This document shows positions 29,526 through 38,769 of a stretch of 64,000 bases of DNA, one piece after another. Numbering within the stretch: the stretch's first letter is position 1; each line of letters opens with the position of its first letter. The notes beneath the pieces were generated by a model. The model was not told the DNA's origin. It did no database searches and saw only the letters and a list, made by a program, of their open reading frames with translations. Both the position numbers and the translations under genes were made by a program. The stretch is taken from contig NZ_JAEUAK010000001.1 of assembly GCF_019511345.1 (NCBI RefSeq), positions 434,001 to 498,000 of the forward strand, read 5' to 3'. Source of the DNA: Rhizobium mesosinicum (GTDB lineage Bacteria; Pseudomonadota; Alphaproteobacteria; Rhizobiales; Rhizobiaceae).

Positions 29526-30272
29526 CTAGCCTTGAACCCTGCTGACTTCGGGCGTGAATATATAGCCGCCCAGGCGTACGGTCTTGATGAAGGTGGGATC
29601 CTTGTAATCGGGCTCGATTTTTTGCCGCACGCGACTGACATGCACATCGATGCTGCGTTCGACCGGGCCGGCAGAACCGGCATGAGTGCGGGCCAGGATC
29701 TCCTGGCGGTTCATGACCTGCCGCGGATTCTGGCAAAATACCAGCAGGACGTCGAATTCCGCCGTCGTCAGCGACACGTGCACGCCATCGCTATCGGTCA
29801 ATTCACGCGTGACCGGATCGATCCGCCAGCCGGCGAAGGTCATTGCTTCCAGGATCGGCTTGACCTGCATTGCATAAGAAGACCGGCGCAGAAGTGCTCT
29901 TATCCTGGCCAGGAGCTCTCTGGAATTGAAGGGTTTCGTCACGTAGTCGTCAGCGCCCAGCTCCAGCCCGATGACTCTGTCGACTTCCTTGGTCAACGCT
30001 GTCAGCATCAGGATCGGCACCGTATTGGACGACCTGATCCGCCGACAAATGCTGAAGCCGTCCTCGCCGGGCAGCATGCCGTCCAGGATGATGAGCTGAA
30101 ACTCCTTCTTTTTCAGGGCACGATCCATTTCGACCGCCGATCCGACCGCTTCGGCGCCATAACCCGCCTCTTTCATGAGGTCGATCAGCATGCCGGCAAT
30201 ATCGCGATCGTCCTCGACGATGAGGATTCGAGTTGTTGCCTGCGAAGGAGCGTTGAATGCGATGTTATTCAT
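29526..30272 (-). CDS. OmpR-family response regulator
   Basis: Two-component regulator of 248 residues. The receiver (about 15-130) has the acidic pair in VEDDRD, phosphoacceptor Asp in LIILDGML, Thr in MLTAL and Lys in TKPF. The winged helix (about 145-240) ends with the RLGGYIF wing common to this family. No kinase gene touches it; an EnvZ-like kinase lies 5 kb away on the opposite strand past the outer-membrane and glycosyltransferase genes. Control of those envelope genes is a reasonable but untested guess. Confidence 0.92.
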   Translation of the reverse strand: MNNIAFNAPSQATTRILIVEDDRDIAGMLIDLMKEAGYGAEAVGSAVEMDRALKKKEFQLIILDGMLPGEDGFSICRRIRSSNTVPILMLTALTKEVDRVIGLELGADDYVTKPFNSRELLARIRALLRRSSYAMQVKPILEAMTFAGWRIDPVTRELTDSDGVHVSLTTAEFDVLLVFCQNPRQVMNRQEILARTHAGSAGPVERSIDVHVSRVRQKIEPDYKDPTFIKTVRLGGYIFTPEVSRVQG

Positions 30273-30579
30273 GATCAGAGCCCGAACTTAAAGAATTCCC
30301 TGCTGAAGATGGAGGCTTGTCAGTATGTCTCACATCGTTTTTCCAAGCTGCCGTTCCTGGCGAGCGCGACAGGCGCCCGCACACCAGTCTCATTGACCAC
30401 CGACCCAACGATCAGCGGAGCGCTTTCGGATACCTCGAAGAATGATAGGGCCAATCGAGCATCTTGAATAGCGACCAGCGGCTTGTCGAATGAGAGCGAC
30501 CTTGCCCCAGTACGCGCCTCCGACAACGTTCGTTCTGACCAGCTTTCGTGATCGGAGAGGGCCTGTTTGAGGGGCGGCC
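30273..30579. other. Intergenic region before the response regulator
   Basis: 307 bases between the MipA-like gene and the regulator, both on the minus strand. It probably holds the regulator promoter. No coding frame or hairpin of note was seen. Confidence 0.4.
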
Positions 30580-31464
30580 TTAGAACTTGTAGCCAACGAA
30601 CATCATGACAGATGGCTGGATTTCCTTCTGGACGATAGGGCTTTTGCGCGCGTCACCGGTCAGGATCCCGAGTTCGGCCTGGCCGCGAATGAACCAGTTC
30701 TCGGATGCCAAATAGGTGACGGACGCAGTCAGATCGACACGCTTGAAGCCCGCGCCGGCATCATAGACTCCGAGGCCAGACCTTGCTGACTGCAGCGGAG
30801 TGACGCCGAAGTAGGATTTCATGTAGTTCTTGTCCGCCCAAGTGACCGAAGCCCCCGTAGAAAAAATGAACTTCCCGGCAAAACGGGAATATTCCGCACC
30901 GAACGTGCCAGTGAGACCATCGCTGCCGCCGATGATCTTGTCGATCCCGGCACTGAGTTCGACCGGTCCGAGCTGGTAGGAAATGACGCCGCCGACCACC
31001 GCACCGGTGTCGATGTCCCCCAGCCCCTCCAGATGATCGCTGTCGTCTTCATCACGACCGAATTCGATGCCGCCCTTGGCGCTGACCTTGATGTTATCGA
31101 CCTTGTAAAGATCGACGAGCAGTCCGGTCGGGCCGATGTGAACGTAATCATTGAAGAACGATGCCGAAATTAAGGGGACAGGGACGACCTTGTAGTCCTT
31201 CGACCCCTCAAATTTAGGCGTATATATCGCCCCCGCGCCAAGGACCACGTCCCAATCGTGAAGCTTGCCGCGGACGCCGGCGGGTCGGCTTGATTCTCCC
31301 GGTGTGACAGCACCCCGACCTCCGTCGTCAAAGCCATTCACATCTGTGGCTTCTGCCACGCCGCCCATTGAAAGGGGCACAGCCAGCGAAGCGGCGATAA
31401 CCAGGCAGTATTTTTCACTATGAATGACAATGTTTGCTCCCGCGGCGTTTCGGTGGCGCGTCAC
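30580..31464 (-). CDS. MipA/OmpV-family outer-membrane protein
   Basis: Predicted outer-membrane beta-barrel of 294 residues with an N-terminal signal region (YCLVIAASLAVPLSMGGVAEA). The family stretch WDVVLGAGAIYTPKFEGSKDYKVVP opens the barrel, and the last residue is Phe, as usual for barrel insertion. MipA was linked to murein synthesis complexes in E. coli, and OmpV-type genes are often under two-component control. An OmpR-type regulator gene lies just downstream on the same strand. Confidence 0.85.
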   Translation of the reverse strand: MTRHRNAAGANIVIHSEKYCLVIAASLAVPLSMGGVAEATDVNGFDDGGRGAVTPGESSRPAGVRGKLHDWDVVLGAGAIYTPKFEGSKDYKVVPVPLISASFFNDYVHIGPTGLLVDLYKVDNIKVSAKGGIEFGRDEDDSDHLEGLGDIDTGAVVGGVISYQLGPVELSAGIDKIIGGSDGLTGTFGAEYSRFAGKFIFSTGASVTWADKNYMKSYFGVTPLQSARSGLGVYDAGAGFKRVDLTASVTYLASENWFIRGQAELGILTGDARKSPIVQKEIQPSVMMFVGYKF

Positions 31465-31753
31465 GCTGACACCGCGGCGAAAGTGCGGGGAAATCGTTTT
31501 GGAATGGATTTTGTGTTGTTAAGAAACATTTCCGAGCGCGCTGCATGAGGAGCCGCGCTGCGGATGTTCAGGTGCCTGAACAGGCATTTCAACGCGATAT
31601 CCGCGGCGCACTCAATCTGAGCAGACTGCGCGCGCAACAATTCGGCGTACACCTTAACAACACTTAAAGCCGCTCCGTAAGCGAAACAGATAGTCCCAGG
31701 CAATTGCGTCATCGACACCCGACGACGCTTGAAATCGTTGCCTGGAGAGATTC

Positions 31754-32746
31754 ATGTTTTCCCACCTGGAACCGCTACGGAAGACGGAGCGTCCCGAAAC
31801 GGCCCCCTTTCCGGGATTAGCCGCAGCCAGCGCTCGCCCATCGGTTTCGATCATCCTCCCGACCCTGAACGAGGCGGAAAACATCGACCGCACGCTCCGC
31901 GAAATCGTCGATCATATCCGGGGCCACTTCGAGTTCGAAATCATCGTGGCGGACGGCGGGTCGACGGACGGGACATGCGAGAAAGTGGCGCGCTGGCAGA
32001 AAAACCACCCGGTTTCCCTCATCGCCAATGGTCGGGCCGGTGGATTGGCCAGGGATGTTCTGTCGGCAGCCGCACAGGCGAAGTTTTCGGTCGTCGTCGT
32101 CATGGACGCCGACGGAAGCCATCCGGCTTCGTCGATCCGCCAGCTTATCGCCCCCGTCGCTTCCGGCCGCTATGACATGGCGATCGGCAGCCGCTATGTC
32201 GATGGCGGGACAACGATCGGCTGGGCCGTTCACCGCCGTGCACTTTCGCGCCTCGGTGCTGCATTTGCCGCGCTGTTCACGGATATCAAAGATCCGTTAT
32301 CAGGCTTCTTTGCCATTCGCCGGCCCTGCCTGTTGGCCGCAGGCGCCCACACCGAGGGTTTCAAGATCGGACTTGAGGCCATCCATGCGGGCGGCGACCG
32401 GCTCGATATTTGCGAGATACCGATCTCGTTTTCCGAGCGGCTGCATGGCAGCTCAAAAATCGGGGCAAGCCAGTTCATTGCCTATCTCGGGCAACTGGCG
32501 CGATTTTCAGGGGCGCCAATGATTTCAGGCTCGTTTCAACGCTTTATGATCGTCGGTATTGCAGGCTTCTTCCTGGACCTTCTGGTCGTGTTTTTTCGCA
32601 GGCGCTCGGCGCAGGCATCATGGTGGCTCACGTCTCAGGCTTTTGTGTCGCAACCGTCTGCAATTATTTCGGACATTCCAGCTTCTCCTTCGTGGATCGC
32701 CCGAAGAGCGGCACGCAGTTCACGCGATTCATTGTCGTTGCGGTGA
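31754..32746 (+). CDS. GT2 glycosyltransferase, N-terminal part of a frameshifted GT2-GtrA-GT39 gene
   Basis: Polyprenyl-phosphate sugar transferase of the dolichol-phosphate mannose synthase type. Motifs: VSIILPTLNEAENI, ADGGSTDGT and VVMDADGSHP. A typical SGFFAIRR segment follows near residue 185. After about residue 260 the frame begins a GtrA flippase domain (FMIVGIAGFFLDLLVVFF) and then turns to unrelated Arg/Ser-rich sequence. The GtrA domain continues in the next frame. The meaningful part of this frame ends near 32596; the rest up to 32746 is out of frame. GGAGAG precedes the ATG. Confidence 0.85.
   Translation: MFSHLEPLRKTERPETAPFPGLAAASARPSVSIILPTLNEAENIDRTLREIVDHIRGHFEFEIIVADGGSTDGTCEKVARWQKNHPVSLIANGRAGGLARDVLSAAAQAKFSVVVVMDADGSHPASSIRQLIAPVASGRYDMAIGSRYVDGGTTIGWAVHRRALSRLGAAFAALFTDIKDPLSGFFAIRRPCLLAAGAHTEGFKIGLEAIHAGGDRLDICEIPISFSERLHGSSKIGASQFIAYLGQLARFSGAPMISGSFQRFMIVGIAGFFLDLLVVFFRRRSAQASWWLTSQAFVSQPSAIISDIPASPSWIARRAARSSRDSLSLR
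32591..32596 (+). other. Homopolymer T6 frameshift site
   Basis: The frames of the GT2 part and the GtrA-GT39 part meet at GTG-TTTTTT-CGC. One extra T, or a -1 slip on this run, would join LVVFF to SQALGAG and give a single protein of about 886 residues with an unbroken GtrA domain. Confidence 0.7.
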
Positions 32747-34413
32747 TGGCGCTGGCGCTGCGCGGCGGGTTCATCGCTACAGCAGCGGAACTCGGCCTTC
32801 CAATATTGCTGGCGGTGAGTGCCGGCATCATCGGTGGCGGCGTCGTCAGTTACATCGGCAATGAGTTCTACGTCTTCCGGGGCGCTTCCGCTCCTTCGCG
32901 CCCGGCACAATGGAAGATGGCGACTGTCGGCCTCGTCGCTTACATTGTCATCATAAGGCTGCTCTATCAGGGCGTCATCGATGTCATGCCGCAGGAAGCT
33001 TATTACTGGACCTATGCTCAGCATCCGGCCTGGGGCTATCTTGACCATCCGCCGATGGTCGCGTGGGTGATCGCGTTTGGCACTATGGTCTTCGGCGACA
33101 CCGAATTCGGCGTCCGCGCCGGTGCTACAATGTCCTGGCTCGTGACTGCTTATTTCATGTGCCGGCTCACGAGCGATCTCTTCGGTCGCATGTCGGCTTT
33201 CCTGGCTCTGCTTCTGTTGTCGGTGCTTCCCTTCTTTTTCGCCATTGGCGCGCTGACGACCCCGGACGCTCCCCTGACGGCGGCGTGGTCGGCAGCATTG
33301 TATTTCTTGCAGCGTGCGATCATCGCAGATTACCCGAAAGCCTGGCTCGGGGCGGGCGTCTCAATCGGCCTTGGGATGCTGTCGAAATACACGATCGCCC
33401 TGCTTGGACCTGCCGCACTCGTCTTCCTGATCGTCGATCCTCGCTCCCGGCACTGGCTTTCGACAAAATGGCCATACATCTGCGCCGTCGTAGCGACCGC
33501 CCTTTTTTCACCGGTCATCGCCTGGAATGCCAGCCACGACTGGGCCTCGTTCCAGTTTCAGGGATCCAAGCGATGGATATCCGACGAGATTAACTTTTCG
33601 ACCCCGACCTTTCTCTTGTTCGTCGCAACCTTGCTCGGCCCTCTCGGTCTCCTCCTCGCCGGTGCTGCCACCGGCAGGATCCTTCGGATTTCCGTCCGAA
33701 TCGATGTGCACAGAACAACCGCCTTCCTCACTGTCTTTACGGTGGTGCCCCTTGCCGTCTTTGGCGTCTTTAGCTTGGTCCATATGGTCAAAATGAACTG
33801 GACCGGTCCGGTTTGGCTGTCCTTGCTGCCGGTCATGGCCAGAATTGTCGCCACTGCGATCAAAGATGGCAGCATGCCGCGTATGGTTGCCGCCGTGAAG
33901 GTCGGTGTAGTATCGAGCACCTTGGCTTTCGCGCTGTTGCTGCACTACCTGGCACTTGGACTGCCGTTTATCGGCTATTCGAGCAGCCTTCGTGGCCTGC
34001 CGGTCGCCTGGAAGGAATTTGTTGTCGTCGCGGAGCAGATCAAAGCCAAGGTCGCTGCCGAGACAGGCTACTTGCCGATGCTTGTCGGCATGGACAGTTA
34101 CAGTATCGCCAGCGAACTTGGTTTTTACCGCGGCGGACGCACGGCTCTCACAGACATCACCAGCCAGAACCTCTTCGGACAAGACGGCTTGATGTTCGGC
34201 ATCTGGGGATCCGCGCGTCCATATGAAGGCAGGGTAGCGATTATGTATGGGCTGAAGGAGGAGAGCGTCGCCGAGGACGGCATTGCGGCATGGTTCGATA
34301 GTATCGGCCCGGTAGAAGCGCGCATCGTGCAAAAAAATCAAAGCGACGCAGGCCGTTTTTTCTACAGAATTGGTTATGGCCTGCGCAGCCGTCCCTTGCC
34401 TTCTGCGCAGTGA
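32620..34413 (+). CDS. GtrA flippase C-terminal part plus ArnT-like GT39 transferase (frameshifted partner)
   Basis: Membrane protein part that continues the upstream GT2 gene after the T6 run. Its frame is open from 32410; the first ATG after the junction is at 32620 but has no good ribosome site. Contents: rest of a GtrA domain (VSGFCVATVCNYF, GNEFYVF), then a polytopic GT39/ArnT-like transferase with the periplasmic motif EAYYWTYAQHPAWGYLDHPP and many membrane helices. A lipid-linked sugar made by the GT2 part would be flipped by GtrA and transferred outside by this part. The target, for example lipid A or another glycolipid, is unknown. Confidence 0.8.
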   Translation: MVAHVSGFCVATVCNYFGHSSFSFVDRPKSGTQFTRFIVVAVMALALRGGFIATAAELGLPILLAVSAGIIGGGVVSYIGNEFYVFRGASAPSRPAQWKMATVGLVAYIVIIRLLYQGVIDVMPQEAYYWTYAQHPAWGYLDHPPMVAWVIAFGTMVFGDTEFGVRAGATMSWLVTAYFMCRLTSDLFGRMSAFLALLLLSVLPFFFAIGALTTPDAPLTAAWSAALYFLQRAIIADYPKAWLGAGVSIGLGMLSKYTIALLGPAALVFLIVDPRSRHWLSTKWPYICAVVATALFSPVIAWNASHDWASFQFQGSKRWISDEINFSTPTFLLFVATLLGPLGLLLAGAATGRILRISVRIDVHRTTAFLTVFTVVPLAVFGVFSLVHMVKMNWTGPVWLSLLPVMARIVATAIKDGSMPRMVAAVKVGVVSSTLAFALLLHYLALGLPFIGYSSSLRGLPVAWKEFVVVAEQIKAKVAAETGYLPMLVGMDSYSIASELGFYRGGRTALTDITSQNLFGQDGLMFGIWGSARPYEGRVAIMYGLKEESVAEDGIAAWFDSIGPVEARIVQKNQSDAGRFFYRIGYGLRSRPLPSAQ

Positions 34414-34673
34414 TTCTCTCTGGCCTCGCGGGTGCTATTGAGAACGCCTGCTCGTTCAGGAGCGGACGGCGCAATGTCGGCCCAGTGAGCGGCATCTCTC
34501 AAGATTCGGACACATTCCGACACAACACCCGTAGAGGGCGCCGTACATGCCGGAGCGCTCAGCGGTCGCTGATTGAACGCAAAAGACCGCGGCACACAAG
34601 ACTTAACATAACGAAACCCACTTTTGAAACGCGGTCTGTTAGCTTCGCGGCCGGTATCCAATAGGAAACGTCG

Positions 34674-35057
34674 ATGAGCGGCAAGACCCCAGCGTCCAAC
34701 CTGCAATCGGTTCTCGTCTATATTCCAGGCCAACGAGGATCATATTTCGCGAGCGAAGTCTTGCGAAGCGGTGGCTTCGACGTCAGCAATGCCGCAAACA
34801 GGACGGAGCTGGAGCTCGCGCTGGAACGTCTCCCGTGCAGGATCGTCGTGACGGTCACGTCGGCGATCGGGGAGGTTCGAACTCTCTGCAATCTTCCTGT
34901 TGTAAACATCCAGGCCTTTGTGCTGCCCAACCACGACCCCGCGACAGCAGATCAATCGGCTCTCTTCGACCGGGAGGCGTTCCTCAAAAGGGTTCGGAGG
35001 AACCTCGGCTCTCCTGACGCGGCATTTCCGCCCTCCTCGACGGCGCGCTTCAACTAG
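34674..35057 (+). CDS. Degenerate receiver-like protein
   Basis: Small soluble protein of 127 residues. The pattern VLVYIPGQRG, then SEVLRSGGFDV, then a hydrophobic strand IVVTVTS and PVVNI resembles a receiver fold. The acidic pair and the phosphoacceptor Asp are missing. The end (FDREAFLKRVRRNL) resembles the last receiver helix. It lies between the glycosyltransferase gene and the kinase gene, with a terminator after it. It may act as a phosphorylation-independent partner of the kinase; this is a guess. Confidence 0.55.
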   Translation: MSGKTPASNLQSVLVYIPGQRGSYFASEVLRSGGFDVSNAANRTELELALERLPCRIVVTVTSAIGEVRTLCNLPVVNIQAFVLPNHDPATADQSALFDREAFLKRVRRNLGSPDAAFPPSSTARFN

Positions 35058-35063
35058 GCGCGG

Positions 35064-35090
35064 GCGGGGCTTGCTTCCCCGCATTTTTTT
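35064..35090 (+). terminator. Rho-independent terminator
   Basis: GCGGGG / CCCCGC stem with a 7-base loop, followed by A and seven T, starts 6 bases after the receiver-like gene. It separates that gene from the histidine kinase gene. Confidence 0.85.
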
Positions 35091-35276
35091 GCTCGGCAGA
35101 CCGGCTCCCCCGCCTTAACAAATAAAAACATCTCTCCGAGTGACATCGCTGGGCCTTGCCGCGCATAGTTGACGGATTGAGCTATATGCAAGCAGTTCAG
35201 CGACGTTTGTAAATGCTAAGGCTGAAAGTCGCGATGGCTCAGCGGATAACTGATTGTGACAACAGGAAAGCGCGGA

Positions 35277-36662
35277 ATGATACTGGCGCGATTTTTTGCG
35301 GGGTCGATCCGCAGGCAGATTGCATTACTTGCGATCGGGCCGGTGGTGCTTTTCGCGATCCTCGGGACTATCAGCGAGCATCTGACGATCAAGGAACCGG
35401 AAAGCGTCTCCCAGGCGCGGTCCGTTGCAATGCGCATAGAACTCGTGGTCGACATGTTGCGCGCAGCAGAAACAGCGGGACAGACGTCGACTATCCTCGA
35501 CACGGTCACTAAAACGGGATTGCTGGTCGAAGAAGTGCCAGCCGTCGAACTGCATGGCCCTGAACAGCCGGTAGAAGAGGATGACTTCCGCCAGGAGATA
35601 AAAAACAATCTCTCGCCGACAACAGACGTCATACTTCGTTCAGGGACGGCGACGGGTCATCTGACGCAGGTGCTCGTGGTTGCGGTTGATCACGATCGTG
35701 CCCTGGCTTTCTCACCGCCGCCTGCCGTGCATGACTCGCGCATCACCGATCGCGAAATCAGTGATCTTCTGGCGACGATGGCCCTCATCGTGCCGGTCAT
35801 TCTGCTGTCCCTCTACGGAAGCCGGATGATCGCCTCGCCGCTTCTTCGATTTTCTCGCGCCGCGCAGGATCTCGATCCGGACAAAGGCTCAGAGCGCCCG
35901 TTCGAGGAGATTGGCTCACTGGAAGTCAGAGCGCTCGCGAAGTCGTTGAACGACATGCGAAGCCGCATACGTGCCATGATCGATGCGCGCACGCGCATGC
36001 TGCACGCAATTAGCCACGATCTCAGAACTCCGCTGACGCGTCTGCGCCTGAGGGCCGAGCGCTCCAGCGAACCGTTGCTGCGGGACGCGCTGCTGGCCGA
36101 CGTTGACGCTCTGACACTCATGGTCGAAGAGACGCTGGTCTATCTGCGAAAAGACATATCCAGAGAGAACCAGCTCAGGGCGGACCTCCCGAGCATGATC
36201 GTGACGGCTTGCAATGACTTTGCCGATATGGGGTATTCGGTGGCATATCATGGACCCGAGCGCTTCGCCTATCCGTGCAAACCTCACGCGCTGAAGCGCG
36301 CGATCGCCAATCTTATCGACAACGGCACGAAATTCGCCGGACATGTCGATGTCGAGCTTCTCGTCAAACCAGATCGTACGGTCAGCATCTGCGTCACCGA
36401 CGACGGACCCGGCATTCCCGCCGAGTTCCAGGCCAACGTCCTGGAGCCTTTCTATAAATTGGATTCGGCACGGAACGACCGGGGAGGATTTGGCCTGGGA
36501 TTGTCCATCGTCCAGGATATTGTTCAAGCTCATTCGGGCACGCTCACGCTGGCCAACACCGTGCCGCATGGCCTGATCGTAGAGATCGGGCTGCCGCCTA
36601 TTGAACCGATCGTCTCAACTTCCCGAGAAGAGACGCGCTCGCCGGGGGCCGTGAAAGTGTGA
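35277..36662 (+). CDS. EnvZ-like sensor histidine kinase
   Basis: Inner-membrane kinase of about 461 residues. Two membrane helices (near 15-35 and 160-180) enclose a periplasmic part, then HAMP, the phosphoacceptor His in HAISHDLRTPLTRLRLRAE, and an ATPase with NLIDNGTKF, DDGPGIP and GGFGLGLSI. The ATG used follows AGGAAAG; an upstream in-frame GTG at 35256 is less likely. No regulator is adjacent downstream. The closest OmpR-type partner is encoded at 29526-30272. Confidence 0.9.
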   Translation: MILARFFAGSIRRQIALLAIGPVVLFAILGTISEHLTIKEPESVSQARSVAMRIELVVDMLRAAETAGQTSTILDTVTKTGLLVEEVPAVELHGPEQPVEEDDFRQEIKNNLSPTTDVILRSGTATGHLTQVLVVAVDHDRALAFSPPPAVHDSRITDREISDLLATMALIVPVILLSLYGSRMIASPLLRFSRAAQDLDPDKGSERPFEEIGSLEVRALAKSLNDMRSRIRAMIDARTRMLHAISHDLRTPLTRLRLRAERSSEPLLRDALLADVDALTLMVEETLVYLRKDISRENQLRADLPSMIVTACNDFADMGYSVAYHGPERFAYPCKPHALKRAIANLIDNGTKFAGHVDVELLVKPDRTVSICVTDDGPGIPAEFQANVLEPFYKLDSARNDRGGFGLGLSIVQDIVQAHSGTLTLANTVPHGLIVEIGLPPIEPIVSTSREETRSPGAVKV

Positions 36663-36791
36663 GCGATCGCAAGTGCCGAAATATGCAAGCTTGATCAACC
36701 GTGCCTGGCTAGCGACCGAGATCAGCCATCATGCGGTCTTTCGAAGACCGGCGATCCGCTTCAAGAACAGAGGCTTGCATCGAACGAGCAC

Positions 36792-37256
36792 ATGCTCGAA
36801 ACGCCTCTTAACATCACTTCATCCACTTTCGCGAAAATCTGTGGCGTAGTTGGTTTCGTCCACTTGGAACCACCGATGATGACCAGAAAACCGGCCTCGG
36901 ATAGGTCGTCGATACGTCTCCCTAAGAACTGGCTTCGCACCCGGTTTTCTTTTTCGATCGTCAAGCGAGAGACGATCAGCTTCGCAATATGCGCTCTCGT
37001 GCTTTTCCTGGCCGGGGCGAGCTGCATCCAGTTCGCGTTTCTTGCAACACTTTGCACAGGCTCGTGTCTTGCGTCGCTCGGCAGCTGGGATCGTCGGGGA
37101 ACCAGCCGAAAACGGCGGGCGGCTGCCAACGATTATCTCTCGGCCTGTTTGGCCACGGCACTCTTCCTTGCCCCATGGTGTTATGTCGTCATCGTGGCCC
37201 TGGGGGATGTTTTCGGTTCCCATACCGTAATCCTGCGAAGCATTGGCTCTTCGTAA
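36792..37256 (+). CDS. Hypothetical small membrane protein
   Basis: Open frame of up to 154 residues with two strong hydrophobic segments (near 61-85 and 120-142) separated by an Arg-rich loop (RRGTSRKRRAAAND). Start is uncertain; ATGs at 36876 and 36879 would also keep both segments. No family recognised, and the ribosome site is poor. If it is not a gene, the whole span from the kinase to the GT4 gene is non-coding. Confidence 0.35.
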   Translation: MLETPLNITSSTFAKICGVVGFVHLEPPMMTRKPASDRSSIRLPKNWLRTRFSFSIVKRETISFAICALVLFLAGASCIQFAFLATLCTGSCLASLGSWDRRGTSRKRRAAANDYLSACLATALFLAPWCYVVIVALGDVFGSHTVILRSIGSS

Positions 37257-37405
37257 ACGTCGCGTCCACCGCAACATCTTGTATCGAGCGTCCAAACGCT
37301 TGGCGCGGGTTCTGACGAGAGATCGCCCACATCTCTTAACAAGACTTTATCCACTTTTACCTGGCTGCGTGCCGTAGTCGCGTCCTGTCATTGGGAACAG
37401 CGATC

Positions 37406-38545
37406 ATGGCCAACAAAGACCCGAGTGTGAAAGTGAAGCAGATTCAGCAATTTCAGGCGGGTGGCGATTATTCAGCCGATCGCGTGCCACTCGCAACAAA
37501 ACGCATCCTGCATGTGCTGTTTGCGTCCGAACTTGCGGGATCGGAGCGATACTGCATCGATCTCGCAAACGGGCAAGCCGCACTGGGGCACGAGGTTCAC
37601 CTTGTCGTACCGCGCGGCCTCCCGGTCGCCGAGCTCGTCAACCGACAGGTCGTGCTTCACCGTTTCACCATGCCGTTTCTGCGGTGCAGGCGCCTGCGAC
37701 GGCTGATTGCAGCGGCAGGCATCGACACCGCGCATGGTCATCTAAGCTCCGGCTGCAAGGCGCTTGCGACTGTTCCTGATACCGTCACCAGAGTTGCCAC
37801 TTTGCATGTCGGGTTCAAAGCCAAGCAGCACGCGCGGCTCGACGGGGTGATTTGTGTGAACCGGGCACAGTTGCCGCGCCTCGGCGCCTATACCGGCCAT
37901 GCGGGTCTGGTTTGGAACTGGTTGCCGGAGGTCAAGCATGGCAAGGCTCTCGACCTGCGCTCCGAGTTGAACATCCCGCCTGGAACCAGGCTCGTCGGTG
38001 CGGTCGGTCGCCTTCATCCGAGCAAAGGAAACGACGTTCTGATATCGGCCTTTGTGCGGGCCGCACCTGCAGACGCTGCCCTGGTGATCGCAGGCGAAGG
38101 ACCGCAGCGCCCAGCGTTGGAAAAGCTTGCAAAGGGCGACAGCCGCATCCATCTGCTCGGCCATTGCAAGAATGTGCCGGGGTTCCTGCGCAATCTGGAT
38201 CTCTTCGTCTCGCCGTCACGAGAGGAATCGGCGGGGCTTGCCATTCTCGAGGCGATGCATGAGGGGCTGCCGATCATCGCCACGGCGACAGAGGGACCGT
38301 CAGAATATCTGCGCAAACATCCGGTGCGCTTCGTCGAGCCGGGTTCTGTCGAAAATCTGTCGGAAGCTCTGGCGGATGCGCTTGGATCCGATGGCGATAA
38401 CCGTTTGGCGCGTATGGACTACGACATGGAGCCTTTCTCCCGGGCTGCAGGCGTTGCCAAGGTGCTGCAATTTTACATCGAGGTTGCGGCATCGCGACGC
38501 GACGCACGTCGCCGCGATGCCGGGCAATCGCACCACATCGACTGA
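37406..38545 (+). CDS. GT4-family glycosyltransferase
   Basis: Cytoplasmic glycosyltransferase of 379 residues with the GT-B fold. It has an N-terminal acceptor part (FASELAGSERYCIDLANG) and a C-terminal donor part with GAVGRLHPSKGNDVLI, VIAGEGPQR and the E-x7-E motif region EESAGLAILEAMHEGLP. A start at the ATG after GGGAACAG is used; the frame is open to an upstream TTG. It probably adds a sugar to a surface polysaccharide or lipid. It stands alone, so acceptor and donor are unknown. Confidence 0.85.
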   Translation: MANKDPSVKVKQIQQFQAGGDYSADRVPLATKRILHVLFASELAGSERYCIDLANGQAALGHEVHLVVPRGLPVAELVNRQVVLHRFTMPFLRCRRLRRLIAAAGIDTAHGHLSSGCKALATVPDTVTRVATLHVGFKAKQHARLDGVICVNRAQLPRLGAYTGHAGLVWNWLPEVKHGKALDLRSELNIPPGTRLVGAVGRLHPSKGNDVLISAFVRAAPADAALVIAGEGPQRPALEKLAKGDSRIHLLGHCKNVPGFLRNLDLFVSPSREESAGLAILEAMHEGLPIIATATEGPSEYLRKHPVRFVEPGSVENLSEALADALGSDGDNRLARMDYDMEPFSRAAGVAKVLQFYIEVAASRRDARRRDAGQSHHID

Positions 38546-38769
38546 GGCTCAGGTTGATGGCGATGATGACGCCGGTGCATGCGTAGTGATCGAGGAATGG
38601 CCTGCCGCCGGCGTCCCGCTCTCAACGCGTTGTATTTTGCGCCGAGCTCATCGAAAGCAGAGCCGGCCAACATCCGCCATCATAGGGTATTAAAAACAAA
38701 TCGTGGAAAAGCGGTCCGATGCCGTCTACAAGTCTGTGGAATGAATGCAAAAGAGACAGAAGGTAAGCC

